The translations under genes were made by a program, and so were the position numbers. The notes beneath the pieces were generated by a model that saw only the letters and a program-made list of their open reading frames with translations, did no database searches and was not told the DNA's origin. Below, piece by piece: positions 1 through 7,095 of a stretch of 7,481 nucleotides of DNA (its first letter is position 1; every line of letters begins with the position of its first letter). Origin of the DNA: Spirochaetales bacterium. Lineage in GTDB: Bacteria; Spirochaetota; Spirochaetia; Sphaerochaetales; Sphaerochaetaceae. The stretch is from the NCBI GenBank assembly GCA_022784805.1, contig JALFYG010000219.1:1-7481 (forward strand). Direction: 5' to 3'.

Positions 1-2
1 CC

Positions 3-1079
3 GATCTTGCAGCCCCTCTTTTATATGGAAGAAGTGTGTTTGACAGAAGCATCTGTTACTTCTCTCCTAACGGTAGCAGAAGTGATGTAGGTCATACAGC
101 GGTTTTTGGTCAGACAGGATCAGGTAAATCCATTTTGCTTGGTGCCATGGCCGCTCAGTTTCTAAAGTATCCTGAAGCAAGAGTAATCCTTTTTGATAAG
201 GATGCTTCAGCTCTTACTAACTTTGCAATTAACCAAAACGGTAAGGTTTACCGTCCTTTGATAGATGATACAACTTTCCAGCCTCTTCAGAACTCCCACA
301 GGGAACAGTCCAGATGCATGAGATTCTTAGAGGCTCTTGCTTCTGTGCAAAATGTAAGGCTTGATGCAAACGATAGAGAAGAATTATCCAAGACTCTAAA
401 GCTACTTCCTCCTGGAAGTTCCACACTTTCCGTATATGCAAGGGCGCTTCAGGGAAAGAATCACTCATCTAAAATGGTTTCTGCGCTAATGAATTATACC
501 GTCAATGGAACATACGGTGCCATATTTGATTCGGACCATGATACTTTTGCTCCTGAAAACTTCGGTACAGTTACCTTGATTGAAACAACAGAGCTTATGA
601 AGGCTGGAGATGTTTGTATAATCCCAGCTCTTGCTTATGTGTTTTCACAGCTAGAAGCTCTTTTCAGGGATAGAAAACCAACACTTTTGGTCTTGGATGA
701 AGCCTGGGAGTATCTTAAGCACCCATTCTTTGCCTCAACGATTCAGGAGTGGCTTAGAACCCTGCGTAAACTCAATGTCTTTGTCGTCATAGCAACTCAG
801 GAAATATCCGCAGTACCTGAAGATGTATTAAAGACTGTTACTGCATCTGTCTTTACAAGTATTTATCTGCCTACTGCCGGAGCCAATACCGAGGCCCTAA
901 GAAATACATACAAGACAGTAGGTGTTACGGATGAAGAGCTGATACTTATTTCAAGGTTATCTCCTAAACGTGATTATCTCATCAAACAGGACAATAAACA
1001 CTTTATGTGTGTTGATTTTTGCTTTACGGAAGATCAGCTGAAGCTCTTCAAAGAAACAAGATGGGAGGTGAAGTCATGA
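3..1079 (+). CDS. trbE: TrbE/VirB4 family conjugation ATPase, C-terminal part (5' truncated by window edge)
   Basis: This is the C-terminal ATPase half of a VirB4-class protein, the inner-membrane-associated motor that energises pilus assembly and substrate transfer. The reading frame has no stop back to base 3. Numbered from that codon there are 358 residues; the family is usually about 800, so roughly the first half lies upstream. Residues 29-31 (DVG) and 32 (T follows H31) sit just ahead of the Walker A motif GQTGSGKS (bases 108-131). Walker B is LLVLDEAWEYL (from base 684), with the Asp-Glu pair and the Trp typical of VirB4. A sensor-like stretch, VFVVIATQE, follows at about bases 777-806. 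The GTG at base 36 is not a real start: it lies inside the conserved region just before Walker A, and coding continues upstream of it. The stop codon overlaps the start of trbL (ATGA). Confidence 0.95.
   Translation, partial: DLAAPLLYGRSVFDRSICYFSPNGSRSDVGHTAVFGQTGSGKSILLGAMAAQFLKYPEARVILFDKDASALTNFAINQNGKVYRPLIDDTTFQPLQNSHREQSRCMRFLEALASVQNVRLDANDREELSKTLKLLPPGSSTLSVYARALQGKNHSSKMVSALMNYTVNGTYGAIFDSDHDTFAPENFGTVTLIETTELMKAGDVCIIPALAYVFSQLEALFRDRKPTLLVLDEAWEYLKHPFFASTIQEWLRTLRKLNVFVVIATQEISAVPEDVLKTVTASVFTSIYLPTAGANTEALRNTYKTVGVTDEELILISRLSPKRDYLIKQDNKHFMCVDFCFTEDQLKLFKETRWEVKS
1063..1068 (+). promoter_or_regulatory. Ribosome binding site fixing the trbL start
   Basis: GGGAGG lies inside the last codons of trbE, 7 bases before the ATG at 1076. 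It marks that ATG as the trbL start rather than the in-frame ATG at 1019, which has no such site and would put 19 hydrophilic residues in front of a clean signal peptide. Confidence 0.85.
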
Positions 1080-2314
1080 AGAAAATACTGTTTATCATCC
1101 TTATTCTGATTGTATCAACATCTCTCTTTGCAAACGGATCGCAGGAAACAACTACCCCTGAAGAATTGCCAGCAGAAGCTGCAGCAACAGGAAGTGCAAT
1201 GGTAGTTGCAGGCCGTTTGGCTGATAGTGTCACAGAGCAATTCAGATCTTCATTTATCACTGGTTTTCTTAACATTCATAAAGGTGTCATTCCAGCTCTC
1301 ATAACAGGACTTTTGATCCTTGAGATAACGATTTTAGGTTTAATGATGATTACTCAGAATAGGGGAGCGATGCCTAACAGTGAGATTTGTTGGCGTATTA
1401 TCTCTGTATTCATAATCATAGAACTTATAAACCTTTTGCCATGGATGACATCCATGATAGGAAACTTGTTTGCAAAGGCAGGTTTTATTGGTGGAAGTGG
1501 TACTTCTACAAATCAAAGTCTGCAGCCAAGCATGGTCGCTGAATTTTATGATTTGGCTATAGCACCACTTGAGCATTATATCGATAGCTATGATACAGCA
1601 TACGAGTCGATAGTTTCACAAATAGATTTTGGAATTAGCAAGGTCGGCGATTGGCTTCCTTATTGGTTCCATCTTGTAATGCTCAGAACTGGTACACATT
1701 TAGTTTATTCAGCTCTCAAGTTCATAATGCAGTTTCTGTTTATCTTTGTAATGATATCTTTCTCCATTGCAATCATAGAGCTTTACCTTTTGATGGTAGT
1801 TTCTTGTTTTGTCTTACCATTCAAACTATTTAAACCGACTTCCTTTCTTGGAGAAGGGGTATTCAAAGCTCTTTTCGGGCAAGGTATCAAGATATTTGTA
1901 ATGGCTTTTGTCGTTACTGCTTCTGACGTGATTTTCAGGAGTACAGAGGCCTACACCTGGGGTGTTGCAATGTACCAATACCCATCTTCAATCTGGACAA
2001 TCATGCCGACAGTAATTTTAAAGTCCGTAATGTTTGCATACTTGGTTTTACGTGGGCCAGAGATAGCTAAAGCTGTAATAGTTGGTCAGCCAACTATGCA
2101 TGATGCAGCAGGAGAAGCAGTTAAGTCTGCAGGTGCTGCAATGATGGTGATGTCCAAATTCCTATGGAATCATCGTCCTACGATGCCTCATAGAGGAGGT
2201 GGTGGAAATGATTTTCCAAATATCAACTTGTGTGGATCATCAGGTCCCGGAATGCCTTCTCCTGGACAGTCATCAATAGCTAGTGATACTGGCAATAACC
2301 TTCTGGGGGAATAA
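1076..2314 (+). CDS. trbL: TrbL/VirB6 family polytopic inner-membrane channel protein
   Basis: This 412-residue membrane protein is the likely TrbL/VirB6 component, the inner-membrane part of the conduit for the transferred strand. It begins with a signal peptide: Lys2-Lys3, a hydrophobic core at residues 4-17, and a probable cleavage after LFA (residue 19), followed by NGSQE. A polar Glu/Thr/Ala linker (20-45) leads to hydrophobic segments near 70-93, 107-132, 213-247, 271-284 and 308-326. Family-like features are an SVTEQF segment before the first membrane helix, the PFKLFKPT/FLGEGVFKALFGQGIKIF region (about 248-274), and the terminal RGPEIAKAVIVGQP segment (326-339), which resembles the conserved 'P-x-I-A ... 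G-x-P' region of TrbL. The tail after about 365 is rich in His, Gly, Pro and Ser and is probably disordered. The gene overlaps trbE by ATGA and abuts the relaxase gene (TAA directly before ATG). Assignment rests on topology, these motifs and the operon position, so exact boundaries of the membrane helices are approximate. Confidence 0.88.
   Translation: MKKILFIILILIVSTSLFANGSQETTTPEELPAEAAATGSAMVVAGRLADSVTEQFRSSFITGFLNIHKGVIPALITGLLILEITILGLMMITQNRGAMPNSEICWRIISVFIIIELINLLPWMTSMIGNLFAKAGFIGGSGTSTNQSLQPSMVAEFYDLAIAPLEHYIDSYDTAYESIVSQIDFGISKVGDWLPYWFHLVMLRTGTHLVYSALKFIMQFLFIFVMISFSIAIIELYLLMVVSCFVLPFKLFKPTSFLGEGVFKALFGQGIKIFVMAFVVTASDVIFRSTEAYTWGVAMYQYPSSIWTIMPTVILKSVMFAYLVLRGPEIAKAVIVGQPTMHDAAGEAVKSAGAAMMVMSKFLWNHRPTMPHRGGGGNDFPNINLCGSSGPGMPSPGQSSIASDTGNNLLGE
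2305..2310 (+). promoter_or_regulatory. Weak G-rich ribosome binding site of the relaxase gene
   Basis: GGGGGA sits at the end of trbL, 4 bases before the ATG at 2315. It lacks the GGAGG core seen before trbL, trbB and trbF, and the spacing is short. Relaxase translation may therefore depend on ribosomes finishing trbL, whose stop codon touches the start codon. The effect on expression is inference. Confidence 0.5.
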
Positions 2315-3526
2315 ATGAATTATCTGGACCAGGAATACCTCAGATGGGGAAAGAACAACGATAAAAATCCTACAAAGAGATTAAGACCGTTAAAAATTTA
2401 CTACAATCCATATCTCATGGCAGAAAAGGATAAGGGGGCAAAAATCCTTGTAGATAGGGACGGTTTCATAAAAAACGGGAGCTCTGTCTGCTATAAGCAA
2501 AAGGTTACAATCAAGGCTTCCTATACCCGTTATGGATCCAAGTCAAAGGTTAAGTCAAATACGGAATCATCGGTTGCTTATGCCTTTAAATACGATGGAA
2601 TCGTTGGTTATGGAAGTAAAAAGGGTGAGATTGATGAGAAGACTGCCCAAGAGATGATGAAAGGAAAGAAAGTATTCAAAATCATCATCTCTCCTGAAGA
2701 TTCATCGCTTACAGGAGAAGATTTTACAAGAAAAGTTATTTGCACACTAGAGAACATGCTTGGCAGAAAGCTTGTATGGTTTGCTGTTGAACATCGAGAT
2801 ACAGATCATCCCCATACTCACGTTGTCATATCTCGTGAAGATGGTGAAGGTCTGTCTTTTGATACTCCTTTATATATCAGTCCAAAGATTATTAAGACTG
2901 AACTTAGAGAAAAGGCTGAAGAACTCGCAACAAGAATCAGAGGCTATGTGTATCCGAATGATCTTCTTAAGAAAATGCTTGAAAACATTGATGTAATTGG
3001 TTTTACAAGTCTCGATGCCATTATCGAAAAACAGACTACACTCAATGGGTTTTTATCTTTGGATGCACTTGGAAAAATACAACAGGAAAAGAGAGACCTT
3101 GTTAGAAAAAGACTGGAAAAACTCTCTTCTATGGATATCGGTGTAATCAAGGTTAAGAGTGGATACATTATCGGTGAAAACTGGAAGAGCAAGCTTTTTG
3201 ATGCATCAAAGATTAGAAAAGTTGATCCATCATTCAATGTTGGAAGCGATAAGATAAATCTCTTCTCAAGCAGTAAAGGTCAAAGAACTGTCATCACAGG
3301 AAAGATTGTAAAGAAGTCTGTTATTGATGAACTAAATGATAGGGTAGGTTTTATTGTTGAGTCTGATGATGGAAGACAGTTTTATCATGAGCAGGTCCTA
3401 GACTATGCCCATTACTCAAAACTTAATGTAGGAAGCAGGGTGAAACTCTCATGGAAGAGTCTCACAAACAGACATAACAAGGCATATGATGTTCCTCGCA
3501 TTGATACTGAGGAGTATGGCCTATGA
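2315..3526 (+). CDS. MOBP-type relaxase (VirD2-like, DUF3363-type C-terminus)
   Basis: This 403-residue protein is a DNA-nicking relaxase that should cleave one strand at the transfer origin, attach to its 5' end and pilot it to the coupling protein. The decisive motif is the histidine triad EHRDTDHPHTHVVIS (H160, H165, H167, H169, with D162), matching motif III of VirD2-like relaxases. Upstream, IIISPEDSS (124-131) matches motif II. Tyr93 in AFKYDG is the best candidate for the nucleophilic tyrosine, with Tyr89 as an alternative. The core starts near residue 62 with KVTIKASYTRYG, after a basic N-terminal stretch. Residues about 258-295 (RDLVRKRLEKLSS... to ENWKSKLF) look like the winged-helix part, and 328-380 (TGKIVKKSVIDEL... 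DDGRQFYHEQ) like the small C-terminal domain, of the DUF3363 proteins related to COG3843. Proteobacterial relatives, from memory, are often about 600-700 residues, so this is a compact version. The start is set by the ATG directly after the trbL stop; Met35 has no good ribosome site. The end overlaps traG by ATGA. Confidence 0.9.
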   Translation: MNYLDQEYLRWGKNNDKNPTKRLRPLKIYYNPYLMAEKDKGAKILVDRDGFIKNGSSVCYKQKVTIKASYTRYGSKSKVKSNTESSVAYAFKYDGIVGYGSKKGEIDEKTAQEMMKGKKVFKIIISPEDSSLTGEDFTRKVICTLENMLGRKLVWFAVEHRDTDHPHTHVVISREDGEGLSFDTPLYISPKIIKTELREKAEELATRIRGYVYPNDLLKKMLENIDVIGFTSLDAIIEKQTTLNGFLSLDALGKIQQEKRDLVRKRLEKLSSMDIGVIKVKSGYIIGENWKSKLFDASKIRKVDPSFNVGSDKINLFSSSKGQRTVITGKIVKKSVIDELNDRVGFIVESDDGRQFYHEQVLDYAHYSKLNVGSRVKLSWKSLTNRHNKAYDVPRIDTEEYGL

Positions 3527-5493
3527 TCGGATATGTACTCCTTTTTATAATGCAAATACTCTTTTCCTGTATTGTGATGGGAGCCTTGAGTTATTACAGC
3601 TATGGCTTTGTTTCACTGGATGTATTGCGATACATTAAGTTCCTGAAAGTATGGAGAACAAAACTCTCTCAGGACTATTATCTATTGCTAATAGTGCTTG
3701 CCGGACTATACATCATAGAGACTGCATTCTTTATTACTCTTCTTGGTAAATATCATCGTCATTGGATAAACCGTAATCATCATTCTCATGGAACTGCACT
3801 TTTTGCAGAAGATGATGAGATGAAGGATCTGCAGCTTTTTATAGAAAGGAAAAAACTCCCGAACAGGAATATTGTTCTTCTTGCTCAAAGCTATGATGCG
3901 TCTCTCTATGAAAAGGCTCCTGATAGATGGGCTTATAAAAAACAGGGAAAATACATGGTTGGCTATGACTTTGACAGTACGCAAAACCATCTCACCCTTA
4001 TTTCTTCAACTAGAGGTGGTAAAGGTACCGGAACTATAATCAGCACTCTTCTTTCCTGGAAGGACAGTGTAATAGTTTTTGATCCAAAAGGTGAAAACTT
4101 CCAAAAGACAGCAGGGTATAGGAGTAAGTTTTCAAAGATAATCAGGATTGATCCATCTAATCCTGAGTATTCTCACTTCAATCCATTGGATTTCATAAGG
4201 CCAAGGGAAAACCTTGTAAGTGATGCAATAAATTTTGCAAACATAATCCTTCCTCCAAATCCATCTGAAAGCCAGCCTTACTTTGCCAACTCAGCAAGAG
4301 TAATCATTGCATTGGGTATTTTGTATGTAATCCTTTTTGAAGAACAGAAGACACTGGGACAGGTTTATAGAGTATTGACAGGAGCTGAAGGACAAAGATT
4401 TTCTGAGATGGGAGAGAAATTCAGTTCCCTCAAGACAGAAGATCCAGTAATGCAAAGGACCATTGATAAGTGCATATCAGACTGCAATGGCTTTGCCACC
4501 CTTGCCGGAACCACACTTTCCAGTTGCGTATCATCTGCAATAATTCCACTTGAAATCTTTGCTCGTCCTACCATTGATATCATCACATCTGATTCATATT
4601 TCTCTATTGATGAACTGGTGAACGGCAAGCGTCCTGTGAGTATTTATCTTACGGTTTCCGTAACCGATATAGTTGCGACTTCTCCTCTTACAAGAATGAT
4701 CTTTTCTGTCATAAACAAGAACCTTTCATCAAACTGGGCAGGTTCAAGAAACAGAAAGCTGTTGATGATGATTGATGAATTCTCTCAGCTTGGAAACTTT
4801 GCAGAGATTCAGGAATCCATATCCATCATGGGCGGTTATGGAATATGTTATGTCCTTGCCATCCAGTCTCTTTCCCAGCTTCAGGCAATTTACGGGAAAG
4901 AAAAGGCAAAGGTCTTTATTGATAACACTATTCTCAGCGTCCTTAAGATTCAGGATCCTGAGAATGCCAAATACTTTTCAGATATTCTTGGAACAACCAC
5001 TTTATTGATGAGAAAGGCTTCTAAATCAGGAAAGCAGAGTGTGGCTGGAGCAGAGTCATACTCCATCAATGCATCTGAAGTTGCACGGCCTTTGATGACA
5101 CCTTCTGAGATATCAACAAAGCCTGGTGATGAAGTTCTGGTAATCATCCCATCAAAAAAGCCATATAAGGCGAAGAGAATTCTTTATTACGAAGAACCTG
5201 AATTTGCAAAGAGGTCTTCGATTGTATTTTCTTTATCGACTGAAAAAGAAGTATTCACATCTCCACATAAGGACATTCTTAAAGGCTTTAAGAGAGTAAA
5301 AGAAAGTCCTAAGAGCGATAAGCCTAAATCTGCTACAGATTCAATCTTGAAAAGCGATAAGAACACCACAATTGATCCGTCTCTCACAAGCTTCATAAGT
5401 GCAGATGAGGAGATCTTGGAGAGTATAGATGATGGATATGTTCCTGATTCATTGGATGAAACTGATGATTTGGTTCAAACGGAGGTTATATGA
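3523..5493 (+). CDS. traG: TraG/VirD4 family type IV coupling protein
   Basis: This 656-residue coupling protein is the likely inner-membrane hexameric ATPase that recruits the relaxase-DNA complex and pumps DNA into the channel. Two membrane helices lie at about residues 4-27 and 52-75, joined by a short periplasmic loop. The cytoplasmic domain then starts with HSHGTALFA (87-95), the family's 'HGSARWA' region. Walker A is STRGGKGTG (162-170, Lys167), followed by SVIVFDPKGE (182-191) and IDPSNPEYSHFNPLDF (209-224). Walker B is LLMMIDEFSQLG (413-424, Asp418-Glu419), followed by the conserved AIQSLSQLQAIYG (446-458) and ARPLMTPSEI (521-530). After about residue 565 comes a variable, charged tail ending in an acidic stretch (DSLDETDDL, 642-650), without recognised motifs. 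The gene overlaps the relaxase gene by ATGA, with GAGGAG at 3509-3514 as ribosome site, and overlaps trbB by ATGA. Adjacency to the relaxase fits a cognate pair. Confidence 0.96.
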   Translation: MIGYVLLFIMQILFSCIVMGALSYYSYGFVSLDVLRYIKFLKVWRTKLSQDYYLLLIVLAGLYIIETAFFITLLGKYHRHWINRNHHSHGTALFAEDDEMKDLQLFIERKKLPNRNIVLLAQSYDASLYEKAPDRWAYKKQGKYMVGYDFDSTQNHLTLISSTRGGKGTGTIISTLLSWKDSVIVFDPKGENFQKTAGYRSKFSKIIRIDPSNPEYSHFNPLDFIRPRENLVSDAINFANIILPPNPSESQPYFANSARVIIALGILYVILFEEQKTLGQVYRVLTGAEGQRFSEMGEKFSSLKTEDPVMQRTIDKCISDCNGFATLAGTTLSSCVSSAIIPLEIFARPTIDIITSDSYFSIDELVNGKRPVSIYLTVSVTDIVATSPLTRMIFSVINKNLSSNWAGSRNRKLLMMIDEFSQLGNFAEIQESISIMGGYGICYVLAIQSLSQLQAIYGKEKAKVFIDNTILSVLKIQDPENAKYFSDILGTTTLLMRKASKSGKQSVAGAESYSINASEVARPLMTPSEISTKPGDEVLVIIPSKKPYKAKRILYYEEPEFAKRSSIVFSLSTEKEVFTSPHKDILKGFKRVKESPKSDKPKSATDSILKSDKNTTIDPSLTSFISADEEILESIDDGYVPDSLDETDDLVQTEVI

Positions 5494-6428
5494 AATATGA
5501 AGGATTAAAAGTAATCGAAGAAAGAGTAAAAGTATCCGTAGAGACAATTCTTAAGCCTCTGTTTGAAATCATTGAAAATCCACTGATTACTGATTTGCAT
5601 GTAAATGCTGATGGAACCATCTATACAAAAGAAATAGACGGAAATAGAGGTAAGGTTAACGGGTATTTTGAAAACAGGGATATTGAGACAGTCGCTGCAC
5701 TTTTGGCTTCTGGCACAAACAATGATGCATCGGCTTCCTCACCTGTAATACCTGCAGCGTGGGATAATCCTGCATTGAGATTTCAGATATTCCTTCCTCC
5801 TGTCGTGGATGCTCCTGCAATATCCATAAGAAAGCATGGAATGCTTGATGTATCCCTTGATGAGCTTGAAGAAGGTGGAGTCGTTGATTCCAGACAGCAT
5901 CTCTTGCTTTCTGCACTCGTAAGAGAAAAGAAAAACATCATCATCTCCGGGGGGATGGGGTCCGGAAAGACTACTCTTGCCAATTCTCTTATCAGGGAAA
6001 TCCCATCAAATGAAAGACTGTTTGTAATCCAGGATACAAAGGAACTTAACCTATCTCCTTGTCCGGATAACATACAAATTGTCGTTGACAGTACCAAGTT
6101 TACAGCCCGTGATGCAGTATTTTCATCGATGAGGTCTGATGCTGACCGAATCATTGTAGGCGAAGTAAGAGATGGAGCTGCCCTTGAGCTTCTTAAAGCC
6201 TGGAACACAGGACACAGGGGAGGAATAGGTACTATACATGCAAACAGTCCAGAAGCCGTTCCTCTTAGATTTAAAACACTGATTATGGAAGTTTCAACTT
6301 CACCTCTTCCCGAACTGGTTGAAGAGGCTTTGGATGCTATCGTCCAAGTCTCAATGACTCCAAAAGGGAGAAGGGTGACACATATAAAAGTAATGCACAA
6401 GGAAGGAATTGATGGAGGTCTTTTATGA
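5490..6428 (+). CDS. trbB: TrbB/VirB11 family traffic ATPase
   Basis: This 312-residue protein is a cytoplasmic secretion ATPase of the GspE/PilB/VirB11 superfamily. In conjugation it works with TrbE and TraG during channel assembly and substrate transfer. The N-terminal domain contains PLITDLHVNADGTIY (31-45) and the segment FLPPVVDAPAISIRKHG (101-117), both typical of TrbB. The nucleotide domain has Walker A GGMGSGKT (154-161), the Asp box VIQDTKEL (179-186), Walker B RIIVGEVRDG (220-229) and the His box NTGHRGGIGTIHANS (239-253). The closest RP4-type pattern I recall reads GHPGG in the His box, so Arg243 is a small variation. Length is typical and all catalytic motifs are intact. A strong ribosome site, GGAGG at 5481-5485, lies within the end of traG. 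The stop overlaps trbF by ATGA. Confidence 0.97.
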   Translation: MKYEGLKVIEERVKVSVETILKPLFEIIENPLITDLHVNADGTIYTKEIDGNRGKVNGYFENRDIETVAALLASGTNNDASASSPVIPAAWDNPALRFQIFLPPVVDAPAISIRKHGMLDVSLDELEEGGVVDSRQHLLLSALVREKKNIIISGGMGSGKTTLANSLIREIPSNERLFVIQDTKELNLSPCPDNIQIVVDSTKFTARDAVFSSMRSDADRIIVGEVRDGAALELLKAWNTGHRGGIGTIHANSPEAVPLRFKTLIMEVSTSPLPELVEEALDAIVQVSMTPKGRRVTHIKVMHKEGIDGGLL

Positions 6429-7093
6429 AAAAGTACAACAATGAAGAGAATAGGCCAATGGCATCAAAGTACAACATGATTGTATCGAGGCTTTCTGTTA
6501 AGGCAGCACTTTGGAGGACTTTTTCTGTTTTTCTCCTCCTTATTGTTGCATTGATGGCTGGAATCATTTGCTATATCGGCTCTCGTCCAAGACAAGGTTA
6601 TGTCGTTGAGGTTTCAGCATCATCCGGCCAGGTATATTTGAATCCAAATGGTTTATACAGTGCTGAAGACTATGAGCCTAACGATTTGATAAAGAGGCAG
6701 ATACTTTCCACTTTCATTGAGAATTTAAGAAGTGTTTCCACTGATAGGAATGTTAATTCCAAGCGTCTTCTCTCTGTTTACTCAATGATGGATCAGAGTG
6801 CAGCAGATCAGATAAAAAGCTTTGTCTTAGAGACTGATCCAGTCAACAGAGGAACAACTGAGAGAGTAATGGTGGATGTTTATAACATCTCAAAACTCAG
6901 CTCTGACTCATGGCAAATTGACTGGAGAGAAACTGTTACAGGCGTACAAACAGGTGCTCTCATAAGCGACAAAAGATACAGAGCAATCCTAGGAACAACA
7001 ATCTACAAACCAAGAAATGAAGATCAAAGAGAGAAGAATCCTCTTGGATTCTATGTAACTGACATATCCATTTCAGCCATCAAGGAGATTTGA
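6425..7093 (+). CDS. trbF: TrbF/VirB8 family inner-membrane scaffold protein
   Basis: This 222-residue bitopic protein matches TrbF, the P-type counterpart of VirB8, which links the inner-membrane platform to the core complex through a periplasmic NTF2-like domain. A short cytoplasmic N-terminus (1-30) is followed by one membrane helix (about 32-52). The periplasmic domain has the expected signposts in order: YVVEVS (59-64), the NLRSVSTDRNVN region (100-111), SSDSWQIDWRETVTG (159-173) and the strongly conserved NPLGFYVTDIS ending (205-215). Length and order of motifs are normal for the family. The start at 6425 is supported by GGAGG at 6414-6418 and by the ATGA overlap with trbB. Met12 is an in-frame alternative without a good ribosome site. 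The stop lies 2 bases before the next gene. Confidence 0.94.
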   Translation: MKKYNNEENRPMASKYNMIVSRLSVKAALWRTFSVFLLLIVALMAGIICYIGSRPRQGYVVEVSASSGQVYLNPNGLYSAEDYEPNDLIKRQILSTFIENLRSVSTDRNVNSKRLLSVYSMMDQSAADQIKSFVLETDPVNRGTTERVMVDVYNISKLSSDSWQIDWRETVTGVQTGALISDKRYRAILGTTIYKPRNEDQREKNPLGFYVTDISISAIKEI

Positions 7094-7095
7094 AA

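Noticed and set aside
36..38. GTG as a start codon for the first gene
   Set aside because: The frame stays open to base 3 and the upstream residues continue a VirB4-like sequence. A protein starting here would lack the whole N-terminal domain.
168..175. TATCCTGA, resembling the IncP-type nick consensus YATCCTGY
   Set aside because: The base after the cleavage position is A, not a pyrimidine, there is no inverted repeat beside it, and it simply encodes Tyr-Pro-Glu in trbE.
1019..1021. ATG as an alternative trbL start
   Set aside because: It has no ribosome site, overlaps trbE by 61 bases, and would bury the signal peptide behind 19 polar residues.
2944..3237. A 97-codon minus-strand frame opposite the relaxase gene
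   Set aside because: It is antisense to a conserved relaxase, has no ribosome site or domain that I can recognise, and its translation looks like a shadow frame.
5311..5361. Near-identical 12-base repeat (AAGAGCGATAAG / AAAAGCGATAAG)
   Set aside because: Only two imperfect copies, both in frame in the low-complexity traG tail (KSDK twice). This is best explained by protein composition rather than a DNA-level element.
5765..5772. AATCCTGC, another nick-like sequence, in trbB
   Set aside because: The first base is A rather than a pyrimidine, no flanking inverted repeat is visible, and it encodes Asn-Pro-Ala in a conserved gene. Similar ATCCTG matches occur at other coding sites by chance.
5783..6400. 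A 205-codon open frame on the minus strand opposite trbB
   Set aside because: It lies wholly antisense to an intact TrbB with every motif present, its translation shows no recognisable domain, and it is rich in Ser and Ile as expected from a shadow frame.
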